DNA from: Megaleporinus macrocephalus
Lineage: Eukaryota > Chordata > Actinopteri > Characiformes > Anostomidae
Assembly: GCA_021613375.1 (NCBI GenBank)
Contig: CM038720.1
Location: 5,542,462-5,606,461, forward strand
Direction: 5' to 3'
Length of the DNA: 64,000 nt
Part shown: one piece after another, positions 10,209-22,050 of the stretch
How positions within the stretch are numbered: position 1 is the first letter of the stretch
How the letters are laid out: the number at the start of each line of letters is the position of its first letter
Notes under the pieces: generated by a model
The model's database searches: none
Told to the model about the DNA's origin: nothing
The model's input: the letters and a program-made list of their open reading frames with translations, nothing else
Position numbers and translations under genes: made by a program

Positions 10209-12111
10209 CAGCAGAGAGAGCTGACCGCAGGTGTTAAGAGGGCCAAAGCTGCATATGCTCTGAAAATCCAGGGACACTTCTCCTCCCAGGATCCTAGGAG
10301 CATGTGGAGGGGAATTAAGTGCATCACAGACTATAAAACCAGAGATGCACAATGTTCCAAAGACCCCTCCCTGCCCGAGGCTCTCAACAAATTCTATGCC
10401 CGCTTTGAGGACCCTGACACCCCGCCCAGCATAAGACTCACCCCTCCACCTGGAGAAGTACCCCTCAGTGTGACACCAGCAGAGGTAAGGAGGACCCTCA
10501 GGAGGATCAACCCCCGGAAAAGTGCTGGTCCGGATAACATACCCGGACGAGTACTACGGGAGTGCGCTGATCAGATCTCCGAGGTCCTGGCAGACATTTT
10601 CAATGTCTCCCTCACCCAGGCAGCTGTTCCCACCTGCCTGAAGACCGCCACCATCATCCCGGTCCCCAAGAGCTCCACAGTGACAGGTCTGAATGACTAC
10701 CGGCCGATAGCTCTCACGCCGATAGTCACTAAATGCTTTGAAAGACTGGTTATGACCCACATCAAAGCCACCATCGACGTCACTGTGGACCCACACCAGT
10801 ACGCCTACAGGAGGAACCGATCCACAGACGATGCCATTTCCTCTGTGGTCCACACTGCCCTCACCCACCTGGAGCAGAAGGACTCTTATGTCCGTATGCT
10901 CTTTGTGGACTTCACTTCCGCCTTCAACACCATGATACCCCAGACACTGACAGATAAGCTCTCCTCACTTGGTCTGCGCTCTTCTCTTTGCAACTGGGTC
11001 CTGGACTTCCTGACCAACAGGCCGCAGTCTGTGAGGATCCACAACCTCTCCTCCTCCACCACAATCCTCAGCACTGGCTCCCCTCAGGGCTGTGTGTTGA
11101 GCCCCCTCTTGTTCACGCTGCTCACATATGACTGCTCACCCATCCACCCAGGCTGTCATATTGTGAAGTTTGCGGACGACACGGCAGTGGTCGGATGCAT
11201 CACAAACAGTGATGAGTCTGGCTACAGACGGGAGGTAGAACACCTGGAGGGTTGGTGCAGAAAGAACAACCTCTGCATCAACATAAAGAAGACGAAGGAG
11301 ATGATTGTGGACTTCAGAAGGGGCAGACATGCCCACCTCCCCCTGCATGTCGGAGGGTCTGCGGTGGAAGTGGTCTCCAGCTACAGGTACTTGGGTGTTC
11401 ACCTGAGCAACAACCTCACCTGGAGCAACAACACTTCCAGCCTGGTCAGGAAGGCACATCAGCGGCTCTACTTCCTCAGGCGGTTGAGGCGAGCTGGGCT
11501 CGGGAGCTCGGTCCTCACCTCCTTCTACAGATGTGTGGTGGAGAGCGTTCTATGCTCCAGCATCAACGTGTGGCACGGAAGCTGTTCTGCTGCAGACAGG
11601 AAAGCTCTGCAGAGGGTGGTGAAGGCTGCACAGAGGTCTGTCGGAGTCAGCCTCCCCACCACCACGGACATATACACCTCCAGATGCAGGAAGAGGGCCA
11701 CCTGCATCATGAAGGACCCCACTCATCCAGCACACTCACTGTTTGTCCCGCTCCCCTCAGGCAGGAGGCTGCGGAGCGTTAAGTGTAGAACGAACAGACT
11801 GAGGAACAGCTTCATTCCGGAAGCTGTAAGACTTTTAAACGCCACTTAGTGGAACCACTGCACTGACACTTTTACTGCACTGACACTTTTACGACACCAG
11901 TCACTTTAATACACTCTGCTGCTACCTTCTCCATTCCTGTTTATTTATTTTCATTTTTACATATATTTTATATATTTATGTTTATTTTATTTATTTAAGT
12001 ACTGCTGTCTGGGTAAAACTGGGTCCTTGGGTACCACAATTTCGTTCCACCCCATGTACTACATGTGATGTGAATGACAATAAAGTCTCCTTGAATCCTT
12101 GAATCCTTGAA
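10209..12111 (+). mobile_element. L2-like non-LTR retrotransposon, 5'-truncated, RT nearly intact
   Basis: A frame continuously open to the stop at 11849 encodes a reverse transcriptase with all main blocks. These are P-D-N-I-P-G-R near 10525, D-Y-R-P-I-A near 10696, motif A V-D-F-T-S-A-F-N near 10905, motif [11 protein letters not shown] near 11079, motif C F-A-D-D near 11170, and Y-R-Y-L-G-V-H-L near 11383. A typical C-terminal region follows. The endonuclease is missing, so this is a 5'-truncated insertion. The homologous frame appears to begin about 10209; the open frame running upstream to 10062 is fortuitous. A 260-bp 3' UTR ends with AATAAAG and a tandem CCTTGAAT tail at about 12087-12111. 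Codons and motifs are well preserved, so the insertion is fairly young. The clade name (L2/CR1 group) is from recall. Confidence 0.9.
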
Positions 12112-12259
12112 AAGCAGCTGATCCTCCTAGCTGGCTTTTATTTCTCTGGCCACCCAGCTTTTCAGCATTGACTAGAGTGGTGCACCCTATTGCTGTCAAT
12201 GCCAACACACCAGTTGATTCGTCACCACTTACCACAGAGGCTTCTTGACGTGCATCCTC

Positions 12260-13400
12260 CATAAGCTGAAATCAAAGATTGTGATTCTCACAGTGCTCCC
12301 AGGTTTCTCCAGGTGAGAAAGAGCTCTGTGTAGATGATAGATGACAGCATCATCCACCCGGACGGAGGTGGTTGAGGGCCAGCCTCAGTGCCACTGGCCT
12401 GTAGCTGTTGAGGTCCTTTGGGTGCTGCGGCTTTCGGCACAGGTACCACACAAGATGTTTTCGACGGCTGAGGTACTTTTCCCAGCTTCAGGCTGATGTT
12501 GAACATGGGTTCAACTACCCCGCACAGCTGATCTGCGCAGGACTTGAGAGGCCTGGCACTGATACCACCTGGACCTGCAGCTTCTTCATCTTAATTTTCC
12601 TCAGCTCATTCCTCACCTGGGCCGTTGTGAAGGACAGATTGTAGCAGGAGGGCTGGGTGCTGCAATGTATGAATGGGTGATTAGAACTGCCAGCAGATAA
12701 GCCAGTGGGGGATGGCTGTGAGCTGCATGCTGGTAGTGCCATAGATTGCGGATTTAGCAGAGGTGTCTGATCAAATCTATTGAAAAATAAATTGAAATCA
12801 TTCACCCACGTCTGGTCCCCCACCATTTGGGAGTCAGGCTTCTTGTGACCAGAGATGGTTTTAAGGCCTTTCCAAACTCCGCTGACATTGTTCTGCTGTA
12901 ATTGTTCTTCCAGCTTCCTCCTGTAGCTGGCTTTGCCCTCCCTGCTCTTCCTTCTCAATTCCCTCTGCACAGCTTTCAGCTCATCTATGTGACCTGATCT
13001 GAAGGCCCTCTTTTTCTCTTTTAGGAGAGCCTTTATATCAGGATTTATCCATGGCTTATTGTTGGAGAAACACCAAACAGTCTTAGTGGGGATAGTGTTT
13101 TCCACACAGAAGTTGACATGGTCTATAATTTAATGAGTGAGACTGTCAATGTCCTCCTCATTGGGATCCCTCAGTTCTTCCCTCACCGTTGTTTCAAAAG
13201 TCTTTCAGAGCCTCGTCAGTCTCCTTAGACCATTTCTTCACCGTGTGGGTGTCAGCGGGCTTTATATGTACAAGGGGTTTCTACACAGGCAGAAGATGAA
13301 CCAGATTGTGATCAGATCTTCCAATGGGAGGAAGAGGTGTTGAGTTATATGCCTCCTTGGAGTAGTGGTAGCAGGGACGCAAATTTCTTTGTCACAAACA
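12260..13400 (-). mobile_element. L2-like LINE relic: linker and N-terminal RT, minus strand
   Basis: The minus strand has 196 open codons at 12515-13105 that encode the region between endonuclease and reverse transcriptase. It begins with N-K-P-W-I-N-P-D-I-K-A-L-L-K and has the basic heptads of this linker. The open frame continues after a shift at about 12506 into F-N-I-S-L-K-L-G-K-V-P and V-V-P-V-P-K at 12440-12500, then decays. Further pieces upstream (13110-13400) correspond to the end of the endonuclease and the domain after it. It faces the younger LINE at 10209-12111 tail-to-tail. The core RT motifs and 3' UTR are gone. Confidence 0.75.
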
Positions 13401-13432
13401 TGAAACATGGCCTCAGACCACCATCCTTTATC

Positions 13433-13665
13433 TTAACGAAAAAGAATTGAGGTGACTAGAGATTTGGACGGGCGAATAAAACCATTGAGGTAGGGCTTCA
13501 TCAATATAGTCTCCCATGGCCTTCTCCTACTCCTACTTAGAGGATTAATACGAGATTTAGGCAGGGGGGCACAATTAATGAGCTCTATGGCACAATCATA
13601 GGTTCTGTGTGGGGGCAACTTAGTGGCATTAACTTTATTAAACACCTCACTGAGGTCAATGCTGG
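13433..13665 (-). mobile_element. Ty3/Gypsy pol fragment (start of RT), minus strand
   Basis: The minus strand reads L-S-E-V-F-N-K-V-N-A-T-K-L-P-P-H-R-T-Y-D-C-A-I, then P-L-P-K-S-R-I-N-P-L-S-R, then G-F-I-R-P-S-K-S. This is the conserved stretch between protease and RT in fish Ty3/Gypsy elements. The frame stays open but is cut off before the catalytic RT core at about 13433. On its 5' side it runs directly into the Cys/Ser minisatellite. Confidence 0.75.
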
Positions 13666-13689
13666 TCCCGCCGCAGCAATCACTGCAGC

Positions 13690-14125
13690 TCCTGCTGTCC
13701 CTGCTCCCCGGACAGCGATCCAGACAGCTTCTGTCCCTGCTCCATGGACGGCGATCCAGACAGCTCCTGTCCCTGCTCCATGGACGGCGATCCGGACAGC
13801 TCCTGTCCCTGCTCCATGGACGGCAATTTGGACAGCTCCTGTCCCTGCTCCCTGGACAGCTCCTGTCCCGGCTCCCCGGACGGTGATCCGGACAGCTCCT
13901 GTCCCTGCTCCCCGGACGGTGATCCGGACAGCTCCTGTCCCTGCTCCATGGACAGCTCCTGTCCCTGCTCCATGGACAGCTCCTGTCCCTGCTCCCCGGA
14001 TGGTGATCCGGACAGGTCCTGTCCCTGCTCCATGGACGACAATCTGGACAGCTCCTGTCCCTGCTCCCTGGACAGCTCCTGTCCCGGCTCCCAGGACGGT
14101 GATCTGGACAGCTCCTGTCCTTACT
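13690..14125. repeat. Approx. 36-bp minisatellite (CTCCTGTCCCTGCTCC.GGACGG unit)
   Basis: About a dozen imperfect copies of a unit built from GACAGCTCCTGTCCCTGCTCC and GGACGGTGATCC (units of 36 or 24 bp) lie in tandem. Every unit is a multiple of 3 bp, so all frames stay open: Asp-Ser-Ser-Cys-Pro-Cys-Ser in one plus frame, and a basic Arg-Asp-Arg-Ser-Cys-Pro on the minus strand. Similar words occur at 19080-19210 and 59800-59890. I do not count the long open frames as a gene, although the modulo-3 regularity is notable. Confidence 0.85.
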
Positions 14126-15246
14126 GTTCCCTTGGTGGTTCCAGGTCTCTTGTCTCGTCACCTGTCGTGTTTCCGGTTGTGAGTCCAGTCCTGTGTTTTG
14201 TTTTCTGTTTCCTGTCGGCGCTGTCCTTCTCTCTCTCATCTGCTCGTCGCCTTTCTCGTCCTCCGCCTCTTTCCTCTCTCGTCATCCTTTTCCTTCTGCC
14301 TTGCTTCATCCTCCTCCCTCTTTCTGTCATCGTCCTCCTATTTCAATTTCTTTTGATCCTCTTCCTTCATCTTCTCATCACCCTCTTCCTTCGTCTTCTC
14401 GCATCCTCCTCCTGTTTTCTCTCGTCGTCTTCCTCCCTTGTCTTCTCGTCGTCCTCCTCCCTCGTCTTCACGGCATCTGCCTTGTCTCCTTCCCACCTGA
14501 TTGTGGAAAGCCTTTGGCCAGTTAATGGGAGGCACAGTATGCCTCACTTCAGGCCTCCACCCTGAGTCTAACAAGAAAACTGAGCGGGTCAACCAATTGT
14601 GAAGTTAACAATACCCTAGGTCATTCATTCCTGGGTATGTCACCCTTCAAGTGCCAATGTGGGTACCTTTCTCCACTGTCTGTGAAGCAATAGAGGGAGG
14701 TGGATGTTCCCCTATGCCAAGCAGTTTGTCTGGAAATGTTGAGGGGCCTGCCACAAGGCACATGCAACTCTGCAGGCTATCACTGAGGCCAGTAAACAGG
14801 GCACTGATTGCAAGAAGTGTTGTTCTCCCCCATTCTATGCGGGCCAATGTGTTTGGCTGTCAAGCCAAGACAAGATATTACTGTGGGTCTTGTACTGGTT
14901 ACTTTTACAGAGTATAAATGGTACACCTCACCCCAACATACACAGTCTGGAGGTTGCTGGACATACGCCATTTCTTGTACCAGCAGGTGGCCCGGTCAGT
15001 GCAGTGAAAGAGCTGCTGGATCTGGGACTCCATGCCCCAGAATCTCAAACAGTACCACGCACACCTGTGTGGCAGAGCATATACACTCTTGTATAGCACA
15101 AGAAATACAAGGAAATAAGAAGCTGGAAAGCAAAACAAAAGCAAAGCAAAAACAAGAAAACTCATAAAAAAGGGAATGTTACAAAAAATGAAAAATCTCA
15201 AAAGCGGGAAGAAAAGAAAACACCAAAAGATGAACACAAAAAGAAA
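14126..15246. other. Repeat-derived spacer with C/T-rich tract
   Basis: 14190-14470 is a pyrimidine-rich tract on the plus strand (CTTCCTC..CGTC units). 14760-14890 may hold a decayed piece of a Gypsy integrase C-terminus: a plus frame contains Y-A-G-Q-C-V-W-L-S-S-Q-D, similar to the V-W-L-S-x-x-D block after the integrase core. 14890-15246 is unremarkable, with an A-rich end. No host gene is supported. Confidence 0.35.
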
Positions 15247-15325
15247 AGAACCATCCATCCATGCACTATATACCGCTTAATCTCACTAGTCGGGGTGACG
15301 GGGGTGCTGGAGTCAATCCCAGCAT
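15247..15325 (+). mobile_element. Short fragment of a common teleost interspersed repeat
   Basis: CCATCCATGCACTATATACCGCTTAATC with GGGTGACGGGGGTGCTGGAGTCAATCCCAGC matches, from memory, the widespread fish repeat with CCATCCAT..CTATACCGCTTATCC and GCTGGAGCCTATCCCAGC. It is only about 80 bp long and does not code. Confidence 0.55.
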
Positions 15326-16603
15326 ATAGAAAAGAACCCTAGCAATTAATTTGTGTTTTTGCATGGTTGTTTGTTTTTCATCCTCCTTTGTCTGAAAATG
15401 TCTGCATTTCTTTTGTTTGAGTTCTATGCCTTTTTGTTTTGCACCACTTCTTAGGCGACGTATCCTCGCCTCTATTTTACAATCTCAGTGGTGCAGATGT
15501 AGTGCATTGGTTTACAAGCACCCCACTTTGGGGGGGTTGAATATGATGTGGGTGATATCACATTAAATACATTAAAACGTCATCGTTCAGTATGCACAGA
15601 TCTCTTTTTTATTTAAATAAATTAATTTAAAAATAATTGTAATAACATGTTATTGGACTTTAAATCTTTGGCCTGGTTTCTGCAATGTCAGAGTCAGCGG
15701 ATATCCATAGCCATGTCAGTTTGCTTTCCAGCTCTGGGCAAGTGGCTTCACTGTTTTTATATATTGCTGTACTTGCTGAGTGGAAGCTAAATAATCTTTG
15801 TTGTGATCCTTTTTTTACATCCAATCCAAGAATCATAATAATATGTGGAGGTTCTGTGAAGATTATACTCCAGAACAAGCTTTAATGTAACTTTTAATGC
15901 AACTGAATAATCTGGATAACACTGAGCACTGATATCTTCCTAGTTTGTTTCTTAAATGAGTTTAATTGTACATTAAACAAGTTTATGCCTACCAGATAAC
16001 ATCTTAAATTGCACCTTTGTGCTCAATGTCAGAATCTTCATGAAAACTGCATATACAGGTTAAACAACAAATTTCTTTTTATGAGTGGTTGGTAAATAAA
16101 GCCCAATGAATATGACTGTAGGTACTCTTAAAGTGGAATAAGCGAAAGCACAACCAGTTAATATATTGTTGATTTGGTTATTTTCTAATATTTATACATG
16201 GGACTTTACGATTTACAAAAAGCATTAATGAGAAAGAATTAATGAAGAATAATAAAGAATAAAATTGCATATGAGCACATTACATTCAATAACCATACCG
16301 TCCATTACACTTAACTCTAATAAGAAAATGGAATGTTTGGAAATGACAAACACATTAAAAGAAGTGATTTTAAACAGGGGACTCTATTGCCCTCAGTTTC
16401 CTTAACATCTCAACCTTTTCTCTATCATCATTCATTCTATAAAGTTTTATATTATCACATACAATGGTTCTAATGCAGTCTAAAAGCACAAAGCATAAAG
16501 CCTGCAAAGATTACATTTTTGTTTTTCAGTATAATTCTATATTAAATTTGGGTAACGATTATAAAAAGTGTTTTCTATTTCATCAGCTGAATCAAATGTG
16601 AAT
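15326..16603. other. AT-rich 3' flank of TAAR-B, no gene seen
   Basis: AT-rich spacer with short random open frames under 75 codons on both strands. It lies downstream of TAAR-B, so part may be that gene's 3' UTR, but I cannot place a polyadenylation site with confidence. Confidence 0.4.
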
Positions 16604-17587
16604 TTAAAATCGCAAATTAAACCTTGAAGATGAGGATTTCAATATTCTGCACGATATAATATTCCTAGTTGAATCTCTAAACCAAGGGTAGAATATGGCA
16701 TAAATCAGTGGATTTACTGAGGAGTTAATATATATTAGCCAGCCAAACACAGTCCACATCTTTGTCAAAGATGTGACATTTCCAACTGACAGAGAACTCA
16801 CATAATAAGGGATCCAGCAAGCAAGATAAACAAATATAACTATTCCCAGTGTTTTTGCTGCTTTGCTTTCAGAAGAGCTTGAAACTTTTTGTGAGATTAC
16901 ATTCATCACAGCTCTAACAGCTTTAGCCTGATGTCTCGCCACATTGAAAATCATTGTATACAAGACCAGTATAACAGAACAAGGGGCTAGAAAAAAAAGC
17001 ACAAGGTCAATGATCACCCAGGAAAATTTAACAACCACTACACACTCTCCATAACATCTAGTGGAGATCTGAGATGGAAGAAGATGTTCATTAAAGTAAA
17101 AATACGTTAGAAGATACAATAGGCAGAAGGACCAGCCAAGCATTAAAATCAGAGACATTTTAGGAACTGTGATTCTGTTGGAGTACAGAAGAGGGTAAAT
17201 GATAGCAATATATCGATCAACTGAAATGAATATTATACTCCAGAGGGAACCAAACATTGACAGGCCTATGAGTAAGTCAAAAACGATGCATGCCACTTCT
17301 CCCAGATACCAACAAGAGTCAATAAGCCCCATTATTTTCACAGGCATACCAAACAGTCCCACGAGAAGATCCGCCACAGACAGAGAGAGGATGAGCAGGT
17401 TGGTTGGAGTGTGGAGCTGCTTGAAGTGAGAGATGGAGATGATCACCAGCAGGTTCAGAAACACAGTGCACACAGATACACATGAGAGAACAATGAACAG
17501 AAATACATAAGCAGGGTCTGTTTGGACCTCGGTCCTGCAAGATGAGTTGTTGTCAGGAAAGCAGTATTGAACTGTGATGTTAGCCAT
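16604..17587 (-). CDS. TAAR-B: trace amine-associated receptor, class A GPCR
   Basis: An intact 327-residue single-exon receptor. The frame is open to a Met at 17716, but that ATG lies upstream of the TATA at 17651-17656. I therefore choose the Met at 17587, which gives M-A-N-I-T-V-Q-Y-C-F, matching the N-terminus of the paralogs. Visible features: an N-I-T sequon at residue 3, seven membrane segments, Asp2.50 at 73, Cys3.25 at 100, D-R-Y at 124-126, C-W-I-P-Y in TM6 and the TM7 signature N-S-S-V-N-P-L-I-Y-A-I-F-Y-P-W-F. Position 3.32 is Ile107, so the canonical amine-anchoring Asp is missing. An Asp sits one turn above (104), and Asp194 occupies 5.42. Teleost TAARs are olfactory receptors for amines that signal through a stimulatory G protein in the cilia. 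A ligand cannot be assigned. It groups with TAAR-A and TAAR-D. Confidence 0.93.
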   Translation of the reverse strand: MANITVQYCFPDNNSSCRTEVQTDPAYVFLFIVLSCVSVCTVFLNLLVIISISHFKQLHTPTNLLILSLSVADLLVGLFGMPVKIMGLIDSCWYLGEVACIVFDLLIGLSMFGSLWSIIFISVDRYIAIIYPLLYSNRITVPKMSLILMLGWSFCLLYLLTYFYFNEHLLPSQISTRCYGECVVVVKFSWVIIDLVLFFLAPCSVILVLYTMIFNVARHQAKAVRAVMNVISQKVSSSSESKAAKTLGIVIFVYLACWIPYYVSSLSVGNVTSLTKMWTVFGWLIYINSSVNPLIYAIFYPWFRDSTRNIISCRILKSSSSRFNLRF

Positions 17588-17650
17588 CTGGAACAAGCTT
17601 ACTAGCTGAAATCCATCCAGCTGAGCAAATGTGGCTTTGGGCCATGTCTC

Positions 17651-17691
17651 TTTATACAAAAGCATGAATCCTCCCACTGACATATGAATGG
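17651..17691 (-). promoter_or_regulatory. Core promoter of TAAR-B (TATA plus conserved motif)
   Basis: On the minus strand, CCATTCATATGTCAGTGGGAGG (plus 17670-17691) is followed after 13 bp by a TATAAA box (plus 17651-17656). The predicted start would fall about 30 bp further on, giving a 5' UTR of about 35-40 nt before the Met at 17587. Confidence 0.65.
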
Positions 17692-18550
17692 CTAGTTCGT
17701 TTCTTACACCAGTCACTCAGTGTTGCATCATAAATTACAGTAGTGTTCAGCTTACAACACGTCACGGTTGGTGATTGTGTTTACAGTGATAGCCTGTAGG
17801 GTGGTTCTTGGCCTTTTGGAATTTGTAATCACTGGCCTGGCTTGTGAATTGCAGAGTTACAAGATGTATTTACTGTAATATGCTTTCAGAATATAGGGAA
17901 TTCAAATGTACAATGAGTTCACTACAGCAGCATGCTCCTGCATACATAAAGCAGGGTGATGGGGAAAATACCTAGGCTGGCTGAGTGCACATTTCCAGTG
18001 CACCCTTTCTTTAGTCTGTTGGTCAGCAAGTCCAATCTGGAACTGAAGATGGAGCTGCACAAATCCAATCTAACACCAGTTCAGAAGGGCCAACGGTCTT
18101 AAATGCAGAGCTGTAGTCAGTAAACAGAATTTAGGTATTTTGCGTGTCAGAGCAGTGCAAGAATGAATGGAAATAGGTCTGGGATGTAGGTGGTATTGGT
18201 CTTTATGAATAAAATGAGATACAGAAGGGATCATGGGTTCCTTTACTCTTAGTTGAGCAGGATACATGTTAACAATGCTTAGGCAGTATCCTCTTAACGT
18301 AGCAGTGGTCCACTATTACTGAGAGTGCATACAGGTAGCAGTTTACAGATGGCAATCTGAAACTCATCCAGTGCAGCATTGCATGAGCAATTGAACATTG
18401 CATAAACATCCTTGCATGCCTTGGCATGCTTCTGTATGTTGCATGTCACTGCCAATGGAGGAGATGCTCGTCTGCTGGGCTATGACCTTCAAGGATCTAG
18501 CTACCAGCACTATAGCTGCATGTTCAGCTTCAACAGCAAGAGTGGCTTCA
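17692..18550. other. Intergenic, no gene seen
   Basis: Mixed-composition spacer upstream of TAAR-B. Open frames are short and unrelated to known families. 18400-18560 is GC-richer and leads into the repeat region that follows. Confidence 0.4.
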
Positions 18551-18689
18551 CTCTAGAAAAGACATGGCGCCCTCGACCTGACAGCACACTCCTCTCCTGG
18601 TGTTCTACCTACTGGTTCCACCCAGTGCTGCACTCCACTTTTTTCTTTTCCAAGGCAAGATTTGGCTTCTTGAGCTTGAGCATGGCCCA

Positions 18690-19230
18690 CAGCATCCTCT
18701 CCAGAACCTGCCGCCGAGAGGGCCAACCCAGCGCCCTCCTGTGCTACAGCCGAGAGGGCCAACACGGCGGCCTCAGCTGCTAACAGGACTGGCGCTGCAG
18801 CCGAGACGGCCGACATGGCAGGCTCCGGCGTTAACGCCGTGAGGGGCGGCCCCAGCATCCTCGCTCGCTGAGAGGGCCACAGCCTGTCCTGCTGCTGAGA
18901 GGGCCGCTGAGAGGGCCGCCTCCGCCGCTGCCACCGAGAGGGCCGACCCAGCGTCCTCTCCCACTGCTGCCACCATTAAGGCCGAGCCAGCGTCCTCCAC
19001 TGGCAAGAGGCCCACCACAGCATCCTCTCCCGCCGCAGCCCCCGAGAGTGCCACTGTCCTGCCAAACATGATGACAGCGAGCACCACCAAAGACTGTCCC
19101 CGCCCCGTACTGTTCCCTGGGTGATTCCTGTCCCCGTTGTGTCCAGGTCCCTGTCTGTGTTTTGCCCCCTGCCATGACTCCCATCCTGTCTCGTCTCGTT
19201 CCCTGTCCTGTTCCCGGTCATGAGTCCTGT
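18690..19230. repeat. GC-rich imperfect tandem repeats (GAGAGGGCC units) plus CCTGTCCC tract
   Basis: 18700-19060 holds about ten degenerate copies of a 35-45 bp unit with GCC.CCGAGAGGGCC and CAGCGTCCTC. 19080-19230 continues with TGTTCCCTGG.TGATTCCTGTCCC and GTTTTGCCCCCTGCC words. These recall 14105-14220 and 59800-60060, so the three loci may be parts of one unidentified repeat family. Ala/Gly-rich open frames on the minus strand are products of the repeat. Confidence 0.6.
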
Positions 19231-19457
19231 CCAGGTTTTTTGTCCCAGTGATTTTGTGTTTTAGTTAGATGGAATGCTATTATCATGTTAATTGAACTAA
19301 CTGTCCATTACAATGAAATATAATGAGTTTTACAAACTTCAACTCAAATGTGAACATTAAAACTTAAAATCTCTTGTTTGACTAACGAAAAAAAGGCTTT
19401 CCAGACAGATTTTCCTATACTACCCATGCACCGAGCGTCTGGCGTCAGCACTTGTTC

Positions 19458-22050
19458 ATGTTCGGACTCGAGATGAGAAGAGCCATCTTGGAATGCGCCG
19501 TATTCTGCAGCTGCTACACAGAATATATCTTTCTGAGGTAAGCAAGTGACTGGAATCAAAACCTTTCCATTCAAATAAGGTTGACTGCCCACAAACATAA
19601 TTTTAACAGTGACATTATCTAGTTTGCACTAGACTTTGAGCAAGCTAGGGGTAACTAGTGTTAGCTGTCTTGCTAACTGACGGCTTTTGGCCAGACAGGC
19701 ATAATATAGTTGTTGTTTAAATAAAAGCCCACATTGGGTCATCCCAACTGCATGTTAGAGTTTGCTAACATATATAGCCTCGTAAAAGATTAAAATGGTG
19801 AATGGCACATTTGGCTTGTAGCTAAAAAAACTAGCTAGCAGGTTAAGGTTACACATAAAAGCTGCTCTATTTAGCTAGCTAGAAGGTAACAGTGATATCA
19901 GTCGATGCCTTTAATGATTATATAACCAGCTAGCTTGCTGGCCCGGTGTTTACATGTGGCTAGGTTAGCTCGCTGGTTTTTCACAGTTCACGTCTGTGTA
20001 CTGTTTTGTACTGTCTTGAATGCGACTGTTAATGAGAACAGCTGAGTTAGCTATCGGGCTAGCTAGTGAATAAAGTAAATAAATGTCCATCTCAGTGTGG
20101 ATAGTTTGCAAGGAAGCTCAGTGAGGTTGTGTAGTGTTTTCCTCCAGAGCTAAGCTAAATAAAAGGGCATTTAGAGTAATCAGTGCTTGTAAAAAGTCTC
20201 TGTATTAGTAGCTGTGTGGCAAGATTCTTGGGTTATGGTTTTGGCATGACTGCGAACACCTCCCATCTCCGTTTCTCAAGTTGCAGTGTTTTTGTAAAAT
20301 ACAAACAAATGTTCTGCTTTGCTGAATGAGCCTCTTATTTGATGTTAATTGATGCAGCATAAGAGACATATAATTGCAATCAATAGGATATGATGGAATG
20401 AGGTTGTAGCAAGGTTTCACTGATATTAAGGGCAGTATTTGTTCAGTGAATACCCAAAATTCAGTACTTATGCACCCCCACAAAATGACGGAAACATTGA
20501 CTACGCCACCCCTATATTATGGGGAAGGGGGCCCCTTCACAGGCCACTCAATTTAAAGAGTGTAAGAGCCAGCCAATAACACACATGCACCAATCAGGAT
20601 ATTACTTAAAAATATCAGATTTAATTCACACAATTATTCTATTTAAAATGGGTTAAATATCACAGAACTAGTCAGGTTCTGTGATATTTAACAGCTATAG
20701 GCTATTATACAAGGACTACTTAGCATAGCACAGGTGAAAAGGTGTGGCCAAGGAAGTGCACAAACCCACAGCGCTCCTCTAACCTATATACTACCAACCC
20801 ACAAATTAAAGACACACAATTAAAGTCACCAACCGCAATGCTACATAACCAAAAAAACACAACCAGCGCACTAGGGTAGCCCACCTCTTGACCACAAAAC
20901 AAAGAAAGAAATAAACACCAAGAACACCTTTAAAAAGGTGCCACAACCTGTGATATGCTATTACAATAGTCTACAAACAGCCAAAGCCCTCACCACAATC
21001 CTATATTGTTAATATCAAACGCTACTACATAAAAAGCACAATAGGTGGCTCATATGTAATTAGCTAGACACAATATAGTTGTCAGCTCCACAATGGCAAA
21101 CAATCAAATAAAACCAGTGGAAGGAAAAACAGTGGCCCGCAAGCACCGGCTGCGGTCCCACTCCAGGTAAAAGGCACGGCTGACTTCAGCACGATCGCAA
21201 TATGATTGCTCCGTAGCTGATAGATATGCAAACAGCGTTAACTCAGCACCGAGTAAATCACTGCCAATGCCAATATCCAATAGCCTACATGGAAACAGCC
21301 CAATAAATTTATCAATGGTTAAAAACAGATCTTGTTGAACTAGCCATGCTTTAAAACAGCTGTTAACCAGTGTAAACAGTAGTAACCCAGCAATCTACCG
21401 TTAAGGCAGCTACACGTGCTTCTCCGGCTCTCACCTGGTTGGCTACTCCCGCCGGCACACGTGCACGGACCCAGTTGTTCCAGCAGCAACAGAAAACAAA
21501 CATTCCCGCCATCTTTTTGTGTGGCCAAAGTGGAAGTGAGCTCACCTAGGTGTGCTCCACTTTTATCCTCCCCCGGAAAGCTCTACACGCCCTACCTGGT
21601 TCCACTCCCCCTACAATCACGGGCTCCGTGCAAATGAGCAAATGAGATCTTTCACCAGCAATGGACTAATCTTAATAAGTAAACATCCATATTGATATTG
21701 TACCACATTGGGCAATCAGCCATACCACAAGGTGTTTGAGTTTTAATATGTTATATTATTCCCAAGCCAAAATGTATTCCAGGGCCTTCCGTTTAAGGTG
21801 TAGATCATTTAAATGAGTCTAATTATAATATAAAGTATTGTATATTAGGCAAACTTGAATAACAGTCTACAATAATCACTAATCCTGTCAGCAGTGATAT
21901 TAGATGTTTTAATGATTTACAGGAATTTGCATTTGAACTATCAATTGGATGCATTAAAACAAGTGTTTGAAGTTTTGTTTCAGTATTTTTTTCTATGCTT
22001 TCTTTACAGAATCACTGGCTCCTTGAAGTGTTAACAGTGTGAGGCCCTTG
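19458..22050 (+). other. Possible two-exon transcript of unknown nature
   Basis: An ATG at 19458 opens 26 codons that run into a good splice donor, CTGAG/GTAAGC, at 19537/19538, within a locally CpG-richer patch. At 22019/22020 a pyrimidine tract and TTTCTTTACAG form a good acceptor. Joining them continues the frame only eight codons (I-T-G-S-L-K-C then stop). The peptide would be 35 residues with no recognised domain, so a non-coding transcript, a promoter-proximal exon, or a transposon relic fit equally well. The pairing of donor and acceptor is my inference from sequence words alone. Confidence 0.2.

Noticed and set aside
13433..14565. Long open frames (up to 273 codons) rich in Cys, Ser, Pro, Arg, Asp
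   Set aside because: They come from a tandem repeat with unit length divisible by 3; several overlapping frames on both strands are open equally, so no single frame is supported as a gene.
17588..17716. 43-residue N-terminal extension of TAAR-B from the ATG at 17716
   Set aside because: It reads through the TATA box and conserved promoter motif, and no paralog has it.
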